A stretch of DNA of 10,713 nt from an uncultured Oscillospiraceae bacterium. Its GTDB lineage: Bacteria; Bacillota; Clostridia; Oscillospirales; Oscillospiraceae. Shown here piece after piece: positions 5,384 through 10,713 of the stretch (positions within the stretch are counted from its first letter, which is position 1; each line of letters opens with the position of its first letter). The position numbers and the translations under genes were made by a program. The notes beneath the pieces are model-generated. The model worked only from the letters and a program-made list of their open reading frames with translations. It made no database searches and had not been told where the DNA came from. The stretch lies in NCBI GenBank assembly GCA_910577415.1, contig CAJTLK010000063.1:1-10713 (forward strand), read 5' to 3'.

Positions 5384-5975
5384 TTTGCCCTCCCAAGTAC
5401 TTTTCCAGCTCTATCTTAAACTTCTGTAAGGCCCGTCCCCGGTGGGAGATGGCGTTCTTCTCCTCCCCCTCCATCTCGGCAAAGGTCCTTCTCTTCTCCG
5501 GCACCAGGAAGATGGGGTCGTAGCCAAAGGTGCCGCTGCCCCTAGGGCCGTACGTGATAAGGCCGGGGCACTCCCCCCTGGCCGAGAGCACGTCGCCGTT
5601 GGGAAAACAGGCGGTGATGACACTGACGAATTTGGCGCTGCGGTCTATCTGCCCGGAAAGCCCTTGGAGCACCAGCTCATAACGGCCCTTGTCGTCCAGC
5701 CCCTCCCCGCCGTAGCGGGCGGAGTAGATGCCGGGGCCACCCCCCAGGGCGGCGACGCACAGGCCCGAGTCGTCGGCAATGGCGGGCAGCCCGGAGGCTT
5801 CCATTACCGCCTTGGCTTTCAGGAGGGAATTTTCCTCAAAGGTCTCCCCGGTCTCCTCCACGTCCACATCGACCCCCACGTCGCTCTCCAATACCACCTC
5901 CACCCCCAACTGGGAGAGGATGGCGGTCATCTCGGTGAGCTTGTGGGGGTTTTTGCTGGCAAGTACCATCTTCAT
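5376..5975 (-). CDS. rdgB: XTP/dITP diphosphatase (RdgB/HAM1 family)
   Basis: Cleans the nucleotide pool by hydrolysing dITP, ITP and XTP to monophosphates and pyrophosphate, preventing their entry into DNA and RNA. The length of 199 residues is typical. Motifs in order: ASKNPHKLTEM (6-16, substrate entry), ETGETFEENSLLKA (41-54), ADDSGLCV (67-74, with catalytic/metal D68-D69), PGIYSARYGG (81-90), FGYDPIF (150-156, purine pocket) and SHRGRA (177-182). The start ATG is three bases after the rph stop; GGAGGAC (5982-5988), within the last codons of rph, is the ribosome binding site. The rph-rdgB pairing is common in Firmicutes (rph-ysnA in Bacillus subtilis) and supports both calls. Confidence 0.97.
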   Translation of the reverse strand: MKMVLASKNPHKLTEMTAILSQLGVEVVLESDVGVDVDVEETGETFEENSLLKAKAVMEASGLPAIADDSGLCVAALGGGPGIYSARYGGEGLDDKGRYELVLQGLSGQIDRSAKFVSVITACFPNGDVLSARGECPGLITYGPRGSGTFGYDPIFLVPEKRRTFAEMEGEEKNAISHRGRALQKFKIELEKYLGGQNG

Positions 5976-5978
5976 GGC

Positions 5979-6695
5979 TTAGTCCTCCAACGCTTTCTTT
6001 TGTATCTCCTGAAGCTCCGCAATGCCCTTGGCGCACAGGTCCACCAGGGAACGCTGCTCGGCAACGGTGAAGCTCCGGCCCTCGCCGGTGCCCTGCACCT
6101 CCACCAGCTCGCCCTTCCCTGTCATCACGCAGTTCAGGTCCACCTGGGCAGAGGAGTCCTCCTCGTAGCATAGGTCCAAAAGCAGCTCATCATTCACGAT
6201 CCCCGCCGACACGGCGGCAACGCTGCCAATGAGGGGGCTTTCCTCTAAAAGGCCGTCGGCCATCAGCTTTTTGACGGCCAGACAAAGGGCCACATATCCA
6301 CCGGTAACACTGGCGGTGCGGGTGCCACCGTCGCCCTGGAGCACGTCACAGTCCACGGTGATGGTGCGCTCACCCAGCTTGGCCATGTCCACACAGGAGC
6401 GGAGTGAACGCCCCACCAACCTCTGAATTTCCGCGCTTCTGGGGGAGAGCTTCAGCTTGGCGATGTCCCGCTTGCTCCGTTCCCGGTTGGCCCGGGGAAG
6501 CATGGAGTATTCGGCTGTGACCCAGCCGGTGCCCTCCGCCACGTGGGGCGGTGTTCTGTCCTCCACGCTGGCACAGCATAGCACATGGGTATTGCCGCAG
6601 CGGATAAGACAGGAGCCTTCGGCGAATTTATTGACGCCGGGGACGATCTCAACGGGGCGAAGCTGGTCGTTCTTTCTTCCGTCAATGCGGGACAT
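5979..6695 (-). CDS. rph: ribonuclease PH
   Basis: Phosphate-dependent 3'-to-5' exoribonuclease that trims the 3' ends of tRNA precursors; works as a hexameric ring. The 238-residue product opens with the typical MSRIDGRKNDQLRPV and has GWVTAEYSMLPRAN (57-70). The phosphate-binding R86 (SPRSAEIQRLVGRSLR, 84-99) and GDGGTRTA (121-128, including R126) fall at the positions known for Bacillus subtilis RNase PH. CYEEDSSAQVD (176-186) supplies the catalytic acidic pair D180/D186. The C-terminus (EGRSFTVAEQRSLVDLC) is complete, so it is not the truncated form seen in some E. coli strains. The start follows AAGGAGG (6703-6709), which is fused to the ftsY stop. No promoter is visible ahead of it, so expression is likely from the smc-side transcript. 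Confidence 0.98.
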   Translation of the reverse strand: MSRIDGRKNDQLRPVEIVPGVNKFAEGSCLIRCGNTHVLCCASVEDRTPPHVAEGTGWVTAEYSMLPRANRERSKRDIAKLKLSPRSAEIQRLVGRSLRSCVDMAKLGERTITVDCDVLQGDGGTRTASVTGGYVALCLAVKKLMADGLLEESPLIGSVAAVSAGIVNDELLLDLCYEEDSSAQVDLNCVMTGKGELVEVQGTGEGRSFTVAEQRSLVDLCAKGIAELQEIQKKALED

Positions 6696-6702
6696 GGAAA
6701 TT

Positions 6703-6710
6703 CCTCCTTA
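6703..6710 (-). promoter_or_regulatory. rph ribosome binding site fused to the ftsY stop codon (TAAGGAGG)
   Basis: The minus strand reads TAAGGAGG: TAA (6710-6708) stops ftsY and its last two bases start the AAGGAGG Shine-Dalgarno of rph, six bases before the rph ATG. A ribosome finishing ftsY stands on the rph initiation site, which favours coupled translation. Confidence 0.75.
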
Positions 6711-7607
6711 CAACAAGGCCTCTACAAACTCCTCGGCGTTGAACTCCATCAGGTCGTCCACGCCCTCGCCTACGCCGATGAACTTCACCGGCACCCCCAG
6801 CTCCCTGGCGATGGCAATGACGATACCGCCCTTGGCGGTACCGTCCAGCTTGGTGAGGACGACCCCGGTAAGTCCCGCCGATTCCTGGAATTGCCGGGCC
6901 TGGACAAGGCCGTTCTGCCCGGTGGTGGCGTCCAGCACCAGCAGGGTCTCCCGGCTCACGCCGGGACATTCCCGGTCAATGACGCGGGAAATTTTATTCA
7001 GCTCGTTCATCAGGTTTTGTTTGTTGTGGAGCCGGCCCGCGGTATCCACCAGCACCGCGTCCACCTTCCGTGCCTTGGCGGCGGAGCAGGCGTCGAAGAC
7101 CACGGCGGCGGGGTCGGCTCCCTCGTGCTGGCGGATGATGTCCACCCCCGCACGCTCTGCCCAGATGGAAAGCTGGTCGGCGGCGGCAGCCCGGAAGGTG
7201 TCTCCGGCGCAGAGGAGAACTTTCCTACCATCGGCTTTCAATTTTGCCGAGAGCTTGCCGATGGTGGTGGTCTTCCCCACTCCGTTGACCCCGATGAAGA
7301 GGCATACTGCTGGGGTGTTCTCCATGTTCAGCTCCGGCAGGCCGATGTTCAGCAGCCCCACCAGGATGTCCTTCAATATCTCCCTGGCTCCGGCAGCCTT
7401 CTTGACCCCGTCCAGCTTGCACCGGCGGCGCAGCTCGCCGCTGATCTCCAGGGCGGCGTCCACCCCCATGTCGGAGAGGATGAGGGTCTCCTCCAGCTGG
7501 TCGTAGAAATCGTCGTTCAGCTCCCCGGCAAACAGCTCGGCAAAGGAGTGGCCGATATTCTCTTTCGTCCGGGCCAAGCCCTGTTTGATCTTCTCAAAAA
7601 AGCCCAT
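6708..7607 (-). CDS. ftsY: signal recognition particle receptor FtsY (NG domain only)
   Basis: SRP-GTPase that docks Ffh-ribosome complexes at the membrane for co-translational insertion. The 299 residues are the compact Gram-positive form: a short amphipathic start (MGFFEKIKQGLARTKENIG, 1-19) for membrane contact, the N domain helix bundle (about 20-95) and the G domain, with no long acidic A domain as in E. coli. GTPase motifs: GVNGVGKTTTIGKL (106-119, P-loop), DTFRAAAADQL (136-146, the SRP-GTPase insertion element), DTAGRLHNKQNLM (188-200), TKLDGTAKGG (252-261, guanine specificity) and GVGEGVDDL (278-286). The start ATG is nine bases past the smc stop. The smc-ftsY order is conserved in Firmicutes (rnc-smc-ftsY in Bacillus subtilis), so rnc may lie just beyond the right edge. 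Confidence 0.98.
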   Translation of the reverse strand: MGFFEKIKQGLARTKENIGHSFAELFAGELNDDFYDQLEETLILSDMGVDAALEISGELRRRCKLDGVKKAAGAREILKDILVGLLNIGLPELNMENTPAVCLFIGVNGVGKTTTIGKLSAKLKADGRKVLLCAGDTFRAAAADQLSIWAERAGVDIIRQHEGADPAAVVFDACSAAKARKVDAVLVDTAGRLHNKQNLMNELNKISRVIDRECPGVSRETLLVLDATTGQNGLVQARQFQESAGLTGVVLTKLDGTAKGGIVIAIARELGVPVKFIGVGEGVDDLMEFNAEEFVEALL

Positions 7608-7612
7608 GAAAA

Positions 7613-7619
7613 CTCCTCA
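7613..7619 (-). promoter_or_regulatory. ftsY ribosome binding site fused to the smc stop codon (TGAGGAG)
   Basis: Minus strand TGAGGAG: the smc stop TGA (7619-7617) forms the start of GAGGAG, five bases before the ftsY ATG. This is the same stop-in-Shine-Dalgarno arrangement as at the ftsY-rph junction. Confidence 0.65.
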
Positions 7620-10600
7620 CTTAATATTGAGTTCCTTCTCCACGTCATTGAGATTGATGGTGAGCACCCGGGTGACCCCCTGCTCCTGCATGGTGACGCC
7701 ATAGAGCACGTCGGCCTCCTCCATGGTGCCCCGGCGGTGGGTGATGACGATGAACTGGGTGTTGTCCGCCATAGAGCGCATATAACTAGCAAAGCGGCGG
7801 ACATTGGCGTCGTCCAGGGCGGCCTCGATCTCATCCATGACCACAAAGGGAGTGGGCCGCACCTTCAAAATGGCGAAGTAGAGGGCGATGGCCACAAAAG
7901 CTTTCTCGCCGCCGGAGAGGAGGGTGATGATCTTCAGGCTCTTTCCCGGAGGCTGACAGCGAATTTCAATACCGCAGTTCAAAATGTCCTTGGGGTCCTC
8001 CAGTTCCAACGTGGCCTTGCCGCCGCCGAAAAGCTCGGTAAAGGTCTGCTGGAAGGCCTCGTTGATCTTGGCAAACTGCTCGCCAAAAATCTTCTCCATC
8101 TCGGCGGTGACGTCGGTGATGATCTTCTCCAGCTCGGCCTTGGCCCGCTCCACGTCGTCCCGCTGGCTGGTAAAATAGGTATACCGCTCATTGACCCGCT
8201 GGAACTCGTCGATGGCGTCCAGGTTGATGTTGCCCAGGGCGGAAATGGAACGCTTCAGCTCCCCCACCCGGCGCTGGGCCTTGGGTATGCTCTCCAGCTC
8301 CACCCGCTGGGCCATGGCCGCTTCGTGGCTCAGCTCATAGGTCTCCCAAAGGCGATCCAATATCTGCCGCTCCTCCATCTCGGCGGTGGTCTTCTTTTGC
8401 TCTAAAACAGAGACCTCCCGCTCCATGAGGAGCAGCTCGCTGTTCTTGTCCCGGCTGGCCTTATCCGCCTTGGTGCGCTCGCCCTCCAGGTCCAGACGCT
8501 CCTGGTTGAGCCGGGCGATGTCGGCCTGCCGCTGGGCGGTCTCGGTCTTGATGTTTTGCAGGGTCTCTTCCCTCTCCCGAATTTGCCGCTCCAGCTCTTG
8601 GTTCTCCGCCTTCAGGGCCTCGATGCGCCCCTCCCGGTCTGCCTTGTCCCCAGCCATATCGGACCGAAGGTCTTCCAGCTCCCGGAGAGACTGCTTGGAG
8701 GCCAACGCCTCGGCCTCCAGCGCCGCCTTTTGAGCGTTGAGGGCGGCGATCTCGGAGATCATCCATTCACTGCGCTCCCGCAGCTCGCTCTGGCCCTTCT
8801 CTTTGCCCTCGGCCTCAGCCCGGAGGGCCTCGGCGGCCCCCTCCAGCTCCTCGATGCGCTTGCGAGCGCTCTCGGTGTCCTCCTCGGTGCGTTTGGAGCG
8901 CTGGGCCAGGCTCTCCAGCTCGCTTTTCAGCTCGTCCTGATGCTTTTCCTGGTCGCTGAGGGCCTGGTTCAGGTGGCCCACCCGCTCCTCCAGCTTTAAA
9001 ATATCATCCTCATGCGCTCGCTGCTGAGCCTGGGCGGTGTCCATCTCGTACTGCGCCCCTGTGACCTCCCGCTTGGCCTCCTCCAGGGTCTTTCCAGCCT
9101 CGGCCAGCTTGGCGTCAATGTCCGCCTTCTGCTCCCGAAGCCGCTCCAGCTCTCCCTGGCGGGAGAGGATCCCCGCCGTCCGGGAGGCCGAGCCGCCGGT
9201 CATGGAACCGCCGGGATTGAGCACCTGTCCGTCCAAGGTGACGATCTTCAGGCGGTGCTTATACTTCCGGGCCATGGCGATGGCAGCGTCCATGTCCTCA
9301 GCAATGACGGTGCGGCCCAGTAGGTAGGAAAAGACGATCTCATATTTCTTCTCGCACTGGATCAGCTCATCTCCCATGCCCACAAACCCCGGCTCATTCA
9401 CCACGCCGGTGTCCTTGAACTCCTGGGGTTCAATGGCCTTCAGGGGCAGAAAGGTGCAGCGTCCGCCGTCCCGGCGCTTGAGGTACTGGATGGCGTTCTT
9501 GCCGTCCTCCTCCCGCTCCACTACAATGTTCTGCATGGCCGAGCCAAGGGCGGTCTCGATGGCAACGGTATAGGCGTTTTCCACCCGGAGAAGCCCCGCC
9601 ACCGGGCCTAAAATACCCTTCATCTGCCCCCGCTCGGCCTCTCCCATGACCATCTTCACGGCCTTGGAGTAGCCCTCATACATCTTCTCCATCTCCAGGA
9701 GCATATGGATGCGGGATTGAAGGGTGCTCTGCTCCACCTGGAGCTTGGCATGCTTCTCCTCGGCGGTCTTCAGCTTTTCATGGCGGGAACTCAGACGCAG
9801 GGCGTAGCCGCTGATGATGTTCTTGATGGAATCCCGGTCCTCCCGGGCCTGGTCCAGCTCCTTTTGGGCGGTCTTGGCCTCGGCCTTGGCGGCAACGAGC
9901 CGCTCCTCCCCGGCGGAGAGTTCCTGACGCAGGGCGTTGTCCCGGTCCATGACCTCCTGGGCCGCGGCGGCCAGGGCAGAGAGGAGAGCCTTGGCCTCGG
10001 CGGCGGAGGCGGTCTCCATCTGGGCCTTCTGGCGCAGGGCCTCCATCTCGGCGGCCAGGGTGCCCGCGCTCTTACCCAGCTCGTCGGCCTGGGTCTGCTT
10101 GGCCGTCAGTTGGGTTTCCAGAGCGGCGGTCTGGGCGGTGATCTCCTCCAAACGCTGCCTGCGCTGCTCGATCTGCCCGGCAATGGAGCCGGCCCGCCCT
10201 TCCTGGGCCTCCAGCTCCTGCTGGAGCTGGGCAGTGTTGGTGATATTGTTCTGGATGTTGGTCTTCAGCACGGCGATGGCGTTCTCGCACTCGTTGGCGT
10301 CGGCCTGACGGCCCATCATCTCAAAGCGGATGCCCTCGGCGTCCATCTCCTTCTGGCGCATCTGCGCGCCGATGGCCTCGGCGGCGGCGTAGAGCTTTTC
10401 CACCTCGGCCTGGGCCTCGGTCTTCTGCCGGAGGGCGTTTTCATAGTCGGACTGGACCTTGATGGCCCTGGTGCGGATATTTTCCAGCTGCTCCAACCAC
10501 AGGGAAATTTCCAAGCCCCGCAGCTCGTCCCGGAGGATGAGGAACTTTTTCGCCTTCTCCGCCGACTGGCGCAGCGGCTCCACCTGAAGCTCCAGCTCGT

Positions 10601-10713
10601 CGATCTTATCATTGATGCGGGTCAGATTCTCCTGGGTCCGCTCCAGCTTCCGCTCCGCCTCCTCCTTGAGGTGGCGGTAACGGGAGATGCCCGCCGCCTC
10701 CTCAAAGACCTCC
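7617..10713 (-). CDS. smc: chromosome partition protein SMC, C-terminal ~1031 residues (5' end outside window)
   Basis: ATPase that loops and organises the chromosome with the ScpA/ScpB partners. The frame stays open to the right edge; the first readable residues (EVFEEAAGISRYR) are the conserved segment behind the N-terminal head half, so roughly 145 residues including Walker A are missing. Numbering from the first full codon: coiled coil about 14-360 and 515-880, rich in Glu/Lys/Gln/Ala; hinge about 365-512 (KGILGPVAGLL to LNPGGSMTGGSASR, nt 9620-9179). The C-terminal head has the ABC signature LSGGEK (932-937), Walker B VVMDEIEAALDD with D960/E961, and VITHRRGTMEEADVLYGVTMQ. The Gly-rich hinge motif and DE-(I/V)-EAALD mark true SMC rather than RecN, Rad50 or MukB. 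Expected full length near 1,175 residues is normal. GTG at 10583 is internal, not a start. It is the first visible gene of the train; the operon promoter must lie further right. Confidence 0.97.
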   Translation of the reverse strand, partial: EVFEEAAGISRYRHLKEEAERKLERTQENLTRINDKIDELELQVEPLRQSAEKAKKFLILRDELRGLEISLWLEQLENIRTRAIKVQSDYENALRQKTEAQAEVEKLYAAAEAIGAQMRQKEMDAEGIRFEMMGRQADANECENAIAVLKTNIQNNITNTAQLQQELEAQEGRAGSIAGQIEQRRQRLEEITAQTAALETQLTAKQTQADELGKSAGTLAAEMEALRQKAQMETASAAEAKALLSALAAAAQEVMDRDNALRQELSAGEERLVAAKAEAKTAQKELDQAREDRDSIKNIISGYALRLSSRHEKLKTAEEKHAKLQVEQSTLQSRIHMLLEMEKMYEGYSKAVKMVMGEAERGQMKGILGPVAGLLRVENAYTVAIETALGSAMQNIVVEREEDGKNAIQYLKRRDGGRCTFLPLKAIEPQEFKDTGVVNEPGFVGMGDELIQCEKKYEIVFSYLLGRTVIAEDMDAAIAMARKYKHRLKIVTLDGQVLNPGGSMTGGSASRTAGILSRQGELERLREQKADIDAKLAEAGKTLEEAKREVTGAQYEMDTAQAQQRAHEDDILKLEERVGHLNQALSDQEKHQDELKSELESLAQRSKRTEEDTESARKRIEELEGAAEALRAEAEGKEKGQSELRERSEWMISEIAALNAQKAALEAEALASKQSLRELEDLRSDMAGDKADREGRIEALKAENQELERQIREREETLQNIKTETAQRQADIARLNQERLDLEGERTKADKASRDKNSELLLMEREVSVLEQKKTTAEMEERQILDRLWETYELSHEAAMAQRVELESIPKAQRRVGELKRSISALGNINLDAIDEFQRVNERYTYFTSQRDDVERAKAELEKIITDVTAEMEKIFGEQFAKINEAFQQTFTELFGGGKATLELEDPKDILNCGIEIRCQPPGKSLKIITLLSGGEKAFVAIALYFAILKVRPTPFVVMDEIEAALDDANVRRFASYMRSMADNTQFIVITHRRGTMEEADVLYGVTMQEQGVTRVLTINLNDVEKELNIK

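Noticed and set aside
6585..8405. Long open frame on the + strand (about 600 codons) opposite ftsY and smc
   Set aside because: It mirrors GC-rich codon usage of the minus-strand genes, has no ribosome binding site or recognisable domain, and lies wholly antisense to two firmly identified genes.
1..10713. tRNA, rRNA, riboswitch, prophage, toxin-antitoxin or defence genes
   Set aside because: I looked on both strands and saw no cloverleaf, conserved riboswitch core, integrase or defence-type gene; nearly all sequence is accounted for by housekeeping genes.

Overview
The window is a GC-rich stretch of a low-accessory, housekeeping chromosomal region. Gene content and order point to a Clostridia-type Firmicute, most likely an Oscillospiraceae/Flavonifractor-like gut bacterium. 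The reasons are the SMC-FtsY pair, a YhbY/NadD/YqeK/RsfS block like the yqeI-nadD-yqeK-yqeL cluster of Bacillus subtilis, strong AAGGAGG-type ribosome binding sites, and a GTAGGGGCG-ended small repeat of a style I associate with this group. The genus is inference; no rRNA is present to fix it.

Layout. Positions 1-1370 (+ strand) hold the 3' end of an M24B Xaa-Pro peptidase and then a GNAT acetyltransferase, separated by a perfect 9-bp hairpin. Positions 1371-1536 are a convergent intergenic region filled by one long nested inverted repeat with T-tracts on both outer flanks. It reads as a bidirectional terminator whose loop carries a small mobile-repeat-like element. Positions 1537-10713 (- strand) are one tightly packed gene train. 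In transcription order it is smc (5' end outside the window), ftsY, rph, rdgB, yhbY, a nadD-yqeK fusion, an LCP-family cell-wall ligase and rsfS. Most junctions overlap or lie within 13 bases, and two stop codons are built into the next gene's Shine-Dalgarno sequence. The largest gap (112 bases, lcp to rsfS) holds two hairpins.

Function. The train joins chromosome organisation (SMC), membrane targeting (FtsY), RNA processing (RNase PH, YhbY), nucleotide-pool cleaning (RdgB, YqeK), NAD synthesis (NadD), envelope polymer attachment (LCP) and ribosome silencing (RsfS). These look like growth-linked genes stitched from blocks that are separately conserved in other Firmicutes.

I found no previously undescribed multi-gene system. 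The points most worth a second look are the composite terminator/repeat at 1390-1525, the long low-complexity tail of the LCP protein with an exactly repeated octapeptide (one copy being its C-terminus), and the fused NadD-YqeK enzyme.
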